In this document: one piece after another, positions 34,397-46,475 of the stretch
How positions within the stretch are numbered: position 1 is the stretch's first letter
How the letters are laid out: each line of letters begins with the position of its first letter
Source: Arabidopsis thaliana
Taxonomy: Eukaryota; Streptophyta; Magnoliopsida; Brassicales; Brassicaceae
DNA: 64,000 nucleotides
Reading direction: 5' to 3'
Assembly: GCF_000001735.4 (NCBI RefSeq)
Contig: NC_003074.8
Location: 22,699,261-22,763,260, forward strand
Made by a program: the position numbers and the translations under genes
The notes under the pieces: model-generated
Databases searched by the model: none
What the model saw: only the letters and a program-made list of their open reading frames with translations
What the model was told of the DNA's origin: nothing

Positions 34397-35853
34397 ATGG
34401 AAGGCAAGGAAGAAGACGTTAGAGTTGGAGCTAACAAGTTCCCGGAGAGACAACCAATCGGAACATCAGCTCAGAGTGACAAGGACTACAAGGAACCACC
34501 ACCAGCTCCGTTTTTCGAACCTGGTGAGCTTTCTTCATGGTCTTTTTGGAGAGCTGGGATCGCTGAGTTCATCGCTACTTTTCTCTTTCTCTACATCACT
34601 GTCTTGACTGTTATGGGAGTGAAAAGGTCACCGAACATGTGTGCTTCCGTCGGAATCCAAGGAATCGCTTGGGCTTTCGGTGGTATGATATTTGCCTTAG
34701 TCTACTGTACCGCTGGTATCTCCGGTAAGTCACTCTACTTCTCCAAGTATACGCCTTTTTACTGTAATTAGGTTTCCGAGTGTTTGGGTTGTGAAAGAAG
34801 ACGATAAAGCTATAATCTTGAGAAAATTGTGTTTAGATTTATAGCTTCTTAGCCTGAACTTGTTCCATTTGTATCTGATTCAAGAAATCTCAGAAAGCTA
34901 CAATCTTGGTGGAATTTGCAGTTTTCTAATATGAATTGTGTCCTTTAGCCTAATCTTGGAATGTATTTTTTTTATATGTAACTCTCAGGTGGACACATCA
35001 ACCCAGCGGTTACTTTTGGTCTGTTCTTAGCCCGGAAGCTGTCGCTTACTAGAGCTCTGTACTACATAGTGATGCAGTGCTTGGGAGCTATCTGTGGTGC
35101 TGGAGTGGTTAAAGGGTTCCAGCCTAAGCAATACCAGGCTCTAGGAGGAGGAGCTAACACTGTGGCTCATGGTTACACCAAGGGAAGTGGTCTTGGAGCT
35201 GAGATCATTGGCACATTCGTTCTTGTATACACAGTCTTCTCAGCAACTGACGCCAAGAGAAATGCTCGTGACTCTCATGTCCCTGTAAGTTACCACTCCT
35301 TGTAACATATCTGCTAATAGCTTCTTGAAACAATTGAAATGAGTGAACTTTTAAGCTGCCTTTAGTGTGACTCTCATGTCCCCGTAAGTAACCAGTCCAT
35401 GTAACAATTGCTAGAAACAATTGAAATGAGTGAACTTGAAGCTGCCATTAGTGTGCACTAAAGACTGATTCTCAATATTGGATTTGTTGCTTACCGGCTT
35501 GAGTTTTGTAATAATTGTGCAGATTCTTGCACCACTCCCAATCGGGTTTGCGGTTTTCTTGGTTCACTTGGCAACCATCCCAATCACTGGCACAGGCATC
35601 AACCCAGCTAGAAGCCTTGGAGCTGCAATCATCTACAACAAAGACCATTCCTGGGATGACCACGTGAGTTTCCACACACTATATACCAAATCGCATTCCA
35701 AACTCGGTTTCGAGCATTTTTCCCTGACAATTTCGTTTTTTTTTGTCGTCATTCCAGTGGGTGTTTTGGGTTGGCCCCTTCATTGGAGCTGCACTTGCTG
35801 CTCTTTACCATGTGGTTGTCATCAGAGCCATCCCCTTCAAGTCCAGAAGCTAA
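34397..35853 (+). CDS. PIP1;1: Plasma membrane aquaporin PIP1;1
   Basis: Four exons, 34397-34724, 34989-35284, 35523-35663 and 35758-35853, give 286 codons, exactly the PIP1 length. It is a six-helix major intrinsic protein: both pore-lining NPA motifs are present, in [11 protein letters not shown] (114-116) and GTGINPARS (235-237), and the N-terminal PIP1 signature ([20 protein letters not shown]) separates it from PIP2s. It conducts water across the plasma membrane; PIP1s usually need PIP2 partners to reach it. The pore has the usual water-selective layout (His223, Arg238). The third intron carries a duplicated copy of the exon 2 donor. I recall At3g61430. Confidence 0.97.
35270..35456 (+). 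repeat. Tandem duplication including the PIP1;1 exon 2 donor
   Basis: 35270-35368 is repeated at 35369-~35456 (99-bp period). Each copy starts GACTCTCATGTCCC(T/C) GTAAGT, the last coding bases plus the donor, and ends GCTGCC(T/A)TTAGTGTG-like. The second copy lies wholly in the intron and carries an intact donor. Confidence 0.9.
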
Positions 35854-36624
35854 GTAAAAACAAGACATCAAGTCCTCTGGTTTCTGGCCTTGTCCTTAGT
35901 TGCTTCTATAGTTCTATTGTTGATCTACTACATGTATGTGTGCAATGTGTTTATCTATGTGCCCTCTTAATGCAATATTTGTAAACAAGGAAGAAGTTCC
36001 AAAGGAGAATTATTTGCAAATTATGATGTTTAACATGTTTATTACAGATCAAAGATGTTTAACATGGATATTGGTAAACGAGAACCTATATAAACCCAAA
36101 TTAAGATGGTCTATCACCGCTTAACCGGTTAGGTATTGTAATGGTATTTTAAACGTGTCAGTGTCACCAACCTCGCCTAAATCCTAATGGAATTGAGACA
36201 CAGCCACCAAAAACCATCAGAAAAATGGTTCCATTTGTCAAATACTTTTCAACAAAGCACGAAGATTCCTTGACCGATAGAAAAAAGTAAACTGTATAAG
36301 AAAAGAAGTTAAAAATTTACTAGAAACAGGTGTAAGAAGTTGACTGTAAGTTTGATCATTCCACGAGTACGAATAAAACTCTGACAAGAACACTTCACTT
36401 ACCACAAATCCACAATTACTTTTCTCACATAGTTCCAACAAGCAACTTGTATTATTATATTCTTAACACCAATGGTAATGGATGATGATGCAATGTATTT
36501 GTCTCGTTTTCTCATCCATTTATATGATTGCTTTCTTCTCCACCTCACCAATCACTCCTCCTCTAAACTTTTCTTCACTCTCTTGTCTCTTCAAACTTCG
36601 GTTACTCCGTTTTAGTCGACAACA
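35854..36624. other. Intergenic, PIP1;1 3' flank and CYSC1 promoter
   Basis: No coding frame supported. The final 130 bp are CT-rich leader sequence of the next gene. Confidence 0.5.
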
Positions 36625-38532
36625 ATGGCCTCTGTTTCAAGGAGGTTACTGAGGAGAGAGACGATCCCCTGTTTCAGCCACACCGTGAGGAAACTCTTCT
36701 CCACCGTTGGATCTCCTTCTTTTGCTCAGAGACTCAGAGATCTCCCCAAAGACTTCCCCTCTACCAACGCCAAACGTGACGCCTCTCTGGTAAAAGAACG
36801 AACAAAAAAGAAACCGTTTTTTTTATTGAGTATCTACAAAATTGCGATCTGGGTTGTAGCAAATTTCTCGTCTTTCTTCTGATGTCGATTAACAAATTCG
36901 TCTGTGTTAACGTTGTAGCTTATTGGGAAAACGCCTCTTGTGTTCCTCAACAAAGTCACTGAAGGTTGTGAAGCGTATGTTGCAGCCAAACAAGAACATT
37001 TCCAGCCAACTTGTAGCATTAAAGACAGGTGCTTTGTGAAATCTTAGTCTTCAAATCCTTCAAAAGCACTAGTAGCAAGTATTGATTTTGTTCCATTTCC
37101 TGTCTTTAGACCAGCTATAGCCATGATTGCAGATGCAGAGAAGAAAAAACTAATCATCCCTGGAAAAGTTAATAGCTTTTTTCTTTTCTCTTAGTTAATT
37201 CTCAAATTAATGGTGAATCAAGAGTTTCTTACCCTCTGAATTTGATGCTTAATTTTCAGACAACACTGATAGAGCCTACTTCAGGAAACATGGGAATCAG
37301 TTTGGCTTTCATGGCTGCTATGAAAGGGTACAGGATTATAATGACGATGCCTTCGTACACTAGCTTGGAGAGGAGAGTGACGATGAGATCCTTTGGTGCT
37401 GAGCTTGTTCTCACTGATCCAGCCAAAGGAATGGGTGGAACTGTTAAGAAAGCTTATGACCTCCTTGATAGTACTCCTGATGCTTTCATGTGTCAACAGT
37501 TTGCTAATCCTGCAAACACTCAGGTACACTTATGAGTTAGAGAAAGAGATCTTTTTTTATTATTATTGTGCATTCTCATTTGATCTAGAGATGATGCTTG
37601 GAATGCAGATTCATTTTGATACAACTGGTCCTGAGATTTGGGAAGATACACTTGGAAATGTTGATATATTTGTGATGGGAATTGGCAGTGGAGGCACAGT
37701 CTCTGGTGTTGGCCGATACCTTAAATCTAAAAACCCCAATGTCAAGGTGAGTGATCTCTAAGTTCTGAAGAAATCTTGTGAATATCAAAAAAGTAGATTG
37801 CGTTTGATCATGAATGTCTTCCAAATGATAGATATATGGAGTGGAGCCTGCTGAAAGCAACATACTCAACGGTGGCAAACCAGGTGAGAATTTTGAATAC
37901 TTAAAGACTTTGTTAGTATATCCTCATTGCGGTTGCTGATGGTAGAGTTTTGAACTTTGAGTTAGGTCCACATGCTATCACAGGCAATGGTGTTGGATTC
38001 AAACCAGAAATCTTGGATATGGATGTTATGGAGAGTGTTCTTGAGGTATAGTATACGGCTAAAGCTTCCATCTTTTCAATAATCTCAACTCTTAAGGCTT
38101 ATGTTTTGAGAATACGTTAACAGGTTAGTAGTGAGGATGCTATAAAGATGGCTAGAGAATTGGCATTGAAAGAAGGTCTCATGGTAAGTGTTTTGATGAT
38201 GTACAGAGATAGTTTGTTTGTTTGTTTTCTGGTCGTAAGTATGGACAATAACTTGTAGGTTGGGATATCGTCGGGAGCTAACACCGTGGCAGCAATTAGA
38301 CTGGCGAAAATGCCAGAGAATAAAGGCAAACTCATTGTGGTAAGAGAGGACAAGTGTTTTCTTTGGTCTTTGTTATTGATCTATGTGTTATGATTTGGTC
38401 AGAAATTATTGTTTTGTGTTTATTATCATATAGACAATTCATGCGAGCTTCGGAGAAAGATATCTGTCGTCTGTTCTGTTTGATGAGCTGAGGAAAGAAG
38501 CAGAGGAGATGAAGCCAGTTTCAGTGGATTGA
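36625..38532 (+). CDS. CYSC1: Beta-cyanoalanine synthase, mitochondrial
   Basis: Ten exons (36625-36789, 36919-37028, 37110-37167, 37260-37523, 37609-37746, 37832-37883, 37966-38045, 38124-38183, 38259-38339, 38434-38532) give 368 codons, as remembered for CYSC1 (At3g61440). The enzyme condenses cysteine with cyanide to beta-cyanoalanine and sulfide, detoxifying the cyanide released by ethylene synthesis. The first ~40 residues ([18 protein letters not shown]) look like a mitochondrial presequence. The PLP lysine is Lys90 in CSIKDR; the substrate loop is PTSGNMG (117-123) and the phosphate-binding loop GSGGTVSG (225-232). It is a fold-type II PLP enzyme related to O-acetylserine(thiol)lyases; the presequence and memory of the locus, not a single residue, support the CAS call. 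Confidence 0.95.
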
Positions 38533-39194
38533 TGAAGGAAGACTGACACTTTACCAAAAATCTCGGGAGCAAAAGATTATAAAAAGAAAGATGTAAGAGT
38601 AATAAGTTTGTGTTTATATTGTTCTATTGTTGATGTATAATATAATCACAGTATTGTTGATGTTGATCTTGGATATTGAAGATCCAACTAAATAAAGTTC
38701 ATCATTTTCTGTTTCAAATAGGGATTTTCTGCTGGTAAATTCCGTCTAACTGAGATTTTGCTGATGTAACATAACATTTTACAAGTAGAGCTATACCGAT
38801 TTCCAACAAAACAGAGGATTGGAAAATCATTACTCTTTTTTGATGAAATAAAACGTATACATTTACAAGCATTGACTATTAAATAAAAGCCATAAATATA
38901 CTAACAACGACTGAGTAGTTGACCAATATATCACACTCAGAATCAACATTTTTGACTTAATAAAGAAAATAATCTTCAACTTTATAAGGAAAGTATAATC
39001 TTCATGATACGCCCTCGTGGCAACAGATCGAACGGCCACAAAACAATCTTCTGTGCTTTTGTAAGCTATAAGCTCCACGTGTCATTTCTGTAACTGTTCT
39101 GATCATATTCAAAACAAAAACTTTCAGAAGAAACCTGAAAAAACCTTTCGGAGAAATCTCCGGCGAAAAAGAACCCTAGCGTCGAGCGGCGAAG
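38533..39194. other. Intergenic, CYSC1 to SYP73
   Basis: AT-rich; 3' flank of CYSC1 and promoter of SYP73. No gene seen. Confidence 0.5.
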
Positions 39195-40693
39195 ATGGGC
39201 GTAATTGATTTGATCACTAGGGTTGATTCCATCTGTAAAAAGTACGAAAAGTATGATATCAATAGACAGAGAGACGCTAATGTCTCCGGCGACGATGCTT
39301 TCTCCCGCCTTTACTCCGCCGTCGAATATGCTCTCGAAACTGTTCTTCAGGTTCGTTTAGATTTCTCCGATTTCGTTTCGTTCTCTGTATGTTTTTGTTT
39401 TGTTAACTGTAAACTTGTGAGGGACGTTATAGAAAACAGAGGATTTGTCGTCTGAGACAAACAAAGCGAAAGCTGTGGCGATGAACGCAGAGATTCGAAG
39501 AACTAAAGCTCGATTGCTTGAAGGAATTCCAAAACTTCAGAGGCTTTCTCTCAAAAAGGTCTTTTTCTTAATTTTTGTTCGATGACCTAATTTTCTATCA
39601 AAGTCTGTGTTGGTGAGAGGTTGGTTTTGTTGCATGTGATGATAAGAAAGGAGTTGTTTTTAGGTCAAAGGACTTTCAAAGGAGGAGCTTGATGCTAGGA
39701 ATGATTTGGTTTTGTCATTGAGAGATAAGATTGAGGCCATACCAGAAAGCTCTGCTCCTGTTGTAGGTGGTTGGGAAGCTTCAACATCGTACTCGAATAT
39801 CAGATTCGATACTAATGTCTCGGGTATTATATAATGGTTTCTCTGTAGTTTGTGACCTCTGCGTTATAATATTAGTATGTTGATTAATGAAGACTTTCTC
39901 AATTGTATCAGATGACAGAATTGGTAGTGAATATTTCCAGCCAACCGGAGAGTCTGATCAGTTTAAGCAAGAGTATGAGATGAAAAGAATAAAACAGGCA
40001 AGTGAGTGTGTTGCTTATTTGGTTTATCATTAGGTCTATAACGATCGATTTCTAAAAACAAGAGTCTAAATTATCTGTAAGCAGGATCAAGGATTGGATT
40101 ACATAGCTGAAGGACTGGATACACTCAAGAATATGGCTCAGGACATCAATGAGGTTCACCTATACCGATATTCTTTTCTGCGGTTGATGTTCTGGTTTCC
40201 TTTATTGATCCTCTTACTGGTACATTACATTACAGGAACTTGATAGGCAAGAACCACTCATGGATGAAATAGATACAAAGGTTTAATTAACTAACACTTG
40301 TCCCTGATCTGAGTTTTGTTTTTAACGAGATCGTCTTTACCGTTTCTTGATTCGGTATTTATCATTCAGATTGACAAGGCAGCTACTGACTTGAAAAGCA
40401 CCAATGTGAGGCTCAAGGATACTGTAACAAAGGTGATATAACTGATATTGAGATCGAAACCAATCTCGTTTTAATATATAGTTAACCTCATTGCATTCTA
40501 TTTGGTAATATAGTTGAGATCCAGCCGCAACTTCTGCATAGACATCATCCTCTTATGCATACTCCTGGGAATCGCTGCCTTCATATACAAGTAAGTAACC
40601 TTTTTTATTTACTCGCTCTTAATCTTGGAGAGTTGAAATCTTGCTTTCATCTTCTTTATCTTTATTTGGCGATTTTGCAGCTCTGTGAAGTGA
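39195..40693 (+). CDS. SYP73: Qc-SNARE syntaxin SYP73
   Basis: Nine exons (39195-39350, 39433-39558, 39664-39823, 39912-39997, 40085-40153, 40236-40280, 40370-40432, 40514-40590, 40681-40693) join to 264 codons. The N-terminal half is helical (MGVIDLITRVDSICKKYEKY start, typical of SYP7). The Qc SNARE motif spans ~165-235 (DQGLDYIAEGLDTLKNMAQD onward), followed by a C-terminal anchor at ~242-261. SYP7 proteins act at the ER and in endomembrane fusion, and SYP73 has been linked to ER-actin anchoring; that is family knowledge. Intron 4 must use a GC donor (AAACAG/GCAAGT) to keep the SNARE frame. The last exon is 13 nt of coding. Confidence 0.92.
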
Positions 40694-42440
40694 AAGCTGG
40701 TGATGCCTGTCATTTACATTACACATGTTTATGGTAGAGACAAAATATGGAAGTTTCACTTTTCATCTGTCTATTATACACCCATGTATTTTAAAATATG
40801 CTTATTAGTTGGTCTAAATAAAATAGCAAGTAAACTCCAATGCAAATCTATAGCTATCTCACACTGATATCTAAAAGAAAAAATCATTATTTATATAAAA
40901 AAAAGTTACTCTAAAAGACATTGCAAATTCAAGTTCATGAGCTCACTTCAAGAGAAGAAGAAATACATGACAGATATTACAACTTGCATCACATCCATCA
41001 TAATTCTAGCAAAAAATCCAGCCAGGTTAAGATTTGTTTGGTGATGCTGATTCAGATAATCAGTTCACGATGTGACTTTTAAGTGGAGCCAACCACTACA
41101 TAGCTCCTGATTCTTATTGCGCAACTGCAAGCAATGCTCTCGGAGGTGCTTGTGCTGCTAACTATAACAATTTACAAAATACATTATAAAACATATATTC
41201 CCATAATATTATATTATAATGTTTTGTATACGTGTGTGTGTGTGGACTACGAGTCTACGAAAATCTAAACCAACTCAAATTGCTTTGTTGTTTGCTGATA
41301 GATAGATAGACTATTATAAAAGTAGATTCTCTAGCTAGTACATGAAATCTAGAACAGGGCATGATATGGATTATAGATGATGGTGATTTGTATTGGTCAT
41401 CTTTTCAATCATTACCCAAATAGTAAATGCCACTTTCCCCCATTTTTAACCTACCCACTCTGGTACTCTTCAATTATCTTTCTCTATAGTGAAAGCATGT
41501 CTTCTCCCTTACCATCCTACAATGAATCTGATCACCTTCAGTCAAAATAATGCTACATCAATAAAACATCTGATTAAAAACAAAAATAAAACATCTGATT
41601 ATAAATAGGTATTCCAGAACATTAGGACTAGAATTTCAGTTTTTCATTTTAGATTTTCTCTTCTGATTTTTATGTTTATATATAATTTGTAGAATAATCA
41701 TAGTAACTATTACAATAAATAAATCAGAAATGTTCGGTTTTCAAGATTTTTTGGATTTCTGGTATATTTCTATTCAAGTAAAATAAATTCATTGAATTAT
41801 TACGTTAGAATTGACTGATGGATCTGCAGACCAAGCATGTTACGAGATTCTGCCTTTACGCATTACCATGATCCATTGAATTTAGATCCTTTTGGTAAAA
41901 AACTAAAGATAAAAAGATGACTCTTGTCTTTAAAATATTTATTACCATAATTACCAACAAAATTTACAGAAGTGATCACTGGTCACTGGTCAGAGACAAG
42001 TTCTGACAAGATCTTAACTACTCCCGGTTAAAAATACATTAATAACTCTTAGACTTAATTAAAATAGCATAAGTTACTGTAAATGGAAATTTAAGGTCAT
42101 AACTTTCAATCTGCAAATAAACCACTTGACTGGATTATAAAAATGTAAGACTGAAATTTATACTTATGGTATTGATTTTGGATATTCTTAGCATGTAACT
42201 CAATTTTTAATTTTCTTTTTAACTTTCAAAGTAAATAAACTACTTTTTATTTTCCTGTCTCGGTAATATTTATTGCTCATCTCTCATTCATATGTAAGGA
42301 GTATATACACACATAAAAGCGTGGCAAGTCTAAATGTCAGTAAGAGGGGTGAAAAAAGCAACATCAAAAGTAGAGGGGTGAAAGTCAAAACAAAAAAGAA
42401 CATAAGGGACACAGAAAAAGATAGAAAAGCGTGGCTTCTT
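40694..42440. other. Convergent intergenic region, SYP73 to BRH1
   Basis: About 1.75 kb, AT-rich, with a short (GT)n run near 41230. No coding frame or RNA gene supported. Confidence 0.55.
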
Positions 42441-42953
42441 CTATAATAATTCGGTCACGGGACAGTGAAAATCATGAACACCAGAAGCAGCCCATAGCCG
42501 TTGATTAAACTCTTCTTGCATCTCATCTGGAACAAACGGTGTTCTACAAAGTGGACACGTCTTCTGATCATGATCCATCCAACGGTCAAGACAGCTCCGG
42601 TGAAATATATGTCTGCAATTTCTCAGCCACCGGATCTCTTGTTCTCCTTCGAATTCGTATAGACAAACGGCGCAGTTTTCCGGTAGATCTTCGCCGGAAT
42701 TCGTTAACTCTTCGAATTTGATAACCGGTAGGATCTCTCTAATTAGGAGTGCGGAGAAAGGTGAGCGGGTTTCGGGTATTCGGGTCGGGTACGATGTGTA
42801 ATCGGGCCAGGTTTGATCCATTTCGAGAAAATCTGAGAGACCCAAGAAGCGGAAGATAGAGAAGACGATGGTTCTGATGAATCCGAGAATCGAAAGCGTT
42901 TGTACGAAAAGCTTCGGTAAGAAAACCTCTGTGTAACCTACGGGAAAGCCCAT
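42441..42953 (-). CDS. BRH1: RING-H2 E3 ligase BRH1
   Basis: Intronless gene of 170 codons, the length of BRH1 (At3g61460). A hydrophobic N-terminal segment (11-35) probably anchors it in a membrane. The RING-H2 domain is complete: Cys94, Cys97, Cys113, His115, His118, Cys121, Cys133 and Cys136, with the Trp (RWMDHDQ) that contacts the E2. BRH1 was named as a brassinosteroid-responsive RING-H2 gene whose transcript falls on brassinolide treatment and rises with chitin; that is from memory. XERICO and related short RING-H2 proteins are alternatives, but the N-terminal sequence fits BRH1 best. Upstream at 43080-43097 is an (AAGG)n run in the leader or promoter. Confidence 0.93.
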   Translation of the reverse strand: MGFPVGYTEVFLPKLFVQTLSILGFIRTIVFSIFRFLGLSDFLEMDQTWPDYTSYPTRIPETRSPFSALLIREILPVIKFEELTNSGEDLPENCAVCLYEFEGEQEIRWLRNCRHIFHRSCLDRWMDHDQKTCPLCRTPFVPDEMQEEFNQRLWAASGVHDFHCPVTELL

Positions 42954-45900
42954 GGAGAAAGCTAGGGTTTTTAGAGAGATAATAATGAGTGAGCTCTGTT
43001 TTTTTTCCTTTTTTTGAAAAAGTTGATTTTTTTAATGTCATGAGGAGTTTGATTTATAGAAATCAAAGGAAGGAAGAAGATGAAGGAAGGAAGGAAGGTA
43101 CAGGATTCGTCTAAACGACATCGTGTCGTGTAAGATTGATTTTGATAGAGTTAACTGACTGTGACGTTTGTTATGTGAACGTTCCAATGAGGTGAAAAAG
43201 AGTAGAAATGGGAAAAGATTGAAGTTGGACTGTGAGATTTGGTTCTGTCACCAACATTGTTGGATTTGGCTACGTGCGTCTCTACAGTATAACTTGGTTT
43301 TTTTTTTTTGGGAATAAAAGTATCTGCAAGTTGCACGACGATCAGCACACGTGGTACGTGCGGTTGATGTGGATTGAGGAATTAATTCGTCCTATTTTTT
43401 TATAAATGGAATTACGTTTTTTAATTTTAATTTTTGGGATTCGTTGAATGTTATTTAACACGTGAAATTTACACTAGGCAGTAGATAAATAGGGTTACGT
43501 TCTCGGTATTAGGACATTTTCATAAGAACAAACAAAAAATAGAGCACTAATTATCATTATTTTAAAAGACATTAGTATATGAAAATTTTATCAAGATCGT
43601 TAACTAATCTTGTAGTAAAGTAAGATCAAATGGCTGAGCTTCATTCCGTAAATCACACGTCAAAGAGGTCTCATGCGTTGTCTCTATTAGCATTTATACT
43701 GGTTATAGGAAAACAACAAATGTATTTGAAAAGTATAAAATTCTTTTGTAATTACATATGATAAGCTAAGTAGCTAACTACTGTATTAGGTTCTTTTCTT
43801 TATTTAACAAGTTTAGATATTTGTTTTGTGATTCTATGTTGGCATCAGTGGAGGTGTATATATCAAATAATGCGAGGGATCACCTAAAATATTACTATTT
43901 CTATAAACCAGTTCATTGCTTTTGTCTTTCTTTTTTTTTTTTGGTAAGCTGCTTTTGTCTTTCTTATATATATAGGAAACTATGCTCTAATTTGCACTAC
44001 GGTTTGGATTAGTTTCTTATTTTGACTACAGTAATATAGTTAGGATTGCTTCTAGTTTTGAAAAAGATGATAATATGTTTTGAGATCGGTACAATGTTTA
44101 ATTGAAATATATATATTTGATGATCAAATTAAAGGCATATTAGGTTGAGTAAAAACATTACAAAAGCAAAAGTTCAAAAAAAAAAAATGAAGAAAGCAAA
44201 GAGAAACGAGAGAAGGGTGTGTGTGGGTCAAGGAGGCTTTAAAGAGATGATTAATAAAGAAGAGGAATCAACCTTATCTATACCCCTCACCCTCAATTTC
44301 GAAAATGATAGATTATATATATACATAATTAATAATTATATAAAAGTAGAAAAAAGTCTATTGTTTAACTGAGTGGTGGACCGGAGAGAGGTATAGGAGA
44401 CAAGTCGTCGGTGGCAATGATCCTTCCACCAACCGGCAATGGTTCATGGCTCAACTATGATCGGAGAAATGTCGTTTTTGCAATGAACATATATGTTTTG
44501 TTATCTATAATCGTATTTTAAAATCAAGTGGTCGTATATATATACTCTAATACTTATAGTCATGTGGAAATTTTTTCATAAGATGTACAACTTACTTACG
44601 ATGATATATTCAAACTTAGTAGGAATTTATTTGGTTCTATAGCCTATATATAGTTGACTCACTCAAAAATAACCAGAGATAAATAATAAAATTGATGTTT
44701 TTTGGTAATATTTATGAAGTATGGGCCTTATTTATAATCACACGCTGAATTCTGAAACCTTATAATTAGAAAACGCATTCAAAAAAAAAAAAAAATAACA
44801 ATAAGAAAATCTATATAGCCTAGTAGAACGGTCACAAAAACCCACAAAAGTATCAAAAACTCGTAAACCATCAACGTTTGAGCTCATTTTGTTGTTATAG
44901 TCAAAATCATTCAAAGTTATTTTGACAAGACGTATTGGTACCATAATAACGCATTAATACACCTATACATTTATAAATTATTTTATTAGTTATACACGAT
45001 GGTAGTACAAGAATACATGTATTGTAGTAGAATTTTGTAATCAATTAATGTCACAAAATTCAAACCAAACTTCAATGAGAAAATTCATGATGCTCAACTA
45101 GTCAATGTGTATGTTATACGACAAAAAAACATGCAATTTGTCAATTACCATCGATCCAAAAAAAAAAACCCTCTAAAACGATAAGAGGAACGAAATAAGT
45201 ATGGAGAATGGTGTGTTGATTTGGAAATGTTATAATGAGGCCGAGACAGCCACATGGCCCTATTGCTTGTATGCATATCATCTCATCTCCTACCTCTCCC
45301 ACACTTCTCTTTGTCATGTCACTGTTTAATTTTTGAATACTCGCACCATCTCGTTCTCTGGTCCCATGATGCATCGATACGAATATACTTGATTGACTGT
45401 TTCTTGTTTGTTTCATAACTATATACCCTACTTTAAACCCTATTTGATCCAATATTGATCTTAGATTTAAGATGATGTTTCGGTGGAATATGAGGTTCAA
45501 TCATTGCTTCATTTGTAATTAAATAAAATTTTAGATGATACTGAAAAAGTCACGACAATACAGATTTTTTTATTACACTATAATTGTTTTTCAAATAAAA
45601 AGATTGGAGTTCATGTATTCAGTCTCTGTTAGGGTCTTAGGAACCTTTTGTTGTTGATATTATACGATAAAGATATAATTAGCTTATTCTCTATCTTTAT
45701 GATTCCTATTCCTACTGATGTCTTTATGAATCTCATAATTTATAGGTCACATAAAACATGGCTAATCAGTGTTTTGCTAATCATAAGATTTTATAGATGT
45801 GATTCGCAATTTTGTTTCCTACAAAGCAGGGGTGGTTTTCTAGATAGAAAGAGATAAACGTATACAATCATTCGCTATAATAATATATGATCGATTAACA

Positions 45901-46290
45901 ACGATGTTTATAGATATTTAATCATTTTGCTAGTGAGTATACAGTCTTAGATCTCGTCGTCTTGTCTTTCTCCTACACGTCACATGGTACCACTTCATGT
46001 TTCTTTTTGCTTGGTACCACTCCATGTTTTTATTATCAAATTGGATATAGAAAAATTGCAATTAATTTGTAGAAGGTACATAAATGAGGTCCCGCTCCGG
46101 CAAATGTTAAAGCCGTAGTTATTTTCTTGAAGGCCTAATGCTATCAGCTGAAGATTAAAAAAAGCCCAAAAACATATGGGCTTTGGTATTCTTTATAAGC
46201 CCAGTCACTTGGAATACTAGCTTATATTTTCTTTCTTTAAAACTCAGTTAATAGTTATGTTCAAATAGAGAGAAAATCTAAGATGTGGTG
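42954..46290. other. Large intergenic region, BRH1 promoter to LHCA2
   Basis: About 3.3 kb. It includes the BRH1 promoter with CACGTG-like motifs (near 43350) and long AT-rich DNA with only short spurious frames and homopolymer tracts. No gene, transposon end or RNA gene recognised. Confidence 0.55.
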
Positions 46291-46475
46291 GGACGAAGTT
46301 GCCACGTGCCAATGAGTTGACCAATGAGGAAACTCAGTGCGTTATCCGTAGGGATAATCAGATAAGCAGAATCTGATTTTGTCACCAGAGTGCTTTTATA
46401 GATTACACAACACACGTTCGTTTCTTTCTTCTTCTAACACACTCTGAGTCTTGAAGGTCAACAACGTCGAGAATA
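46291..46475 (+). promoter_or_regulatory. LHCA2 light-responsive promoter and leader
   Basis: In order: a G-box (CACGTG, 46303-46308), CCAAT boxes (46309-46312 overlapping, and 46321-46325), an inverted I-box (GTTATCC, 46341), I-box/GATA motifs (GGATAA 46352, GATAAG 46361-46366) and a TATA-like TTTTATAG (46394-46401) 75 bp before the ATG. G-box plus I-box spacing is the classic light-responsive unit of nuclear photosynthesis genes. Confidence 0.8.

Noticed and set aside
44145..44372. 75-codon Lys-rich open frame
   Set aside because: Encoded by an A-rich tract; composition alone explains it.
45141..45500. 119-codon minus-strand open frame upstream of LHCA2
   Set aside because: No domain, no neighbouring exons and AT-rich composition; no support as a gene.
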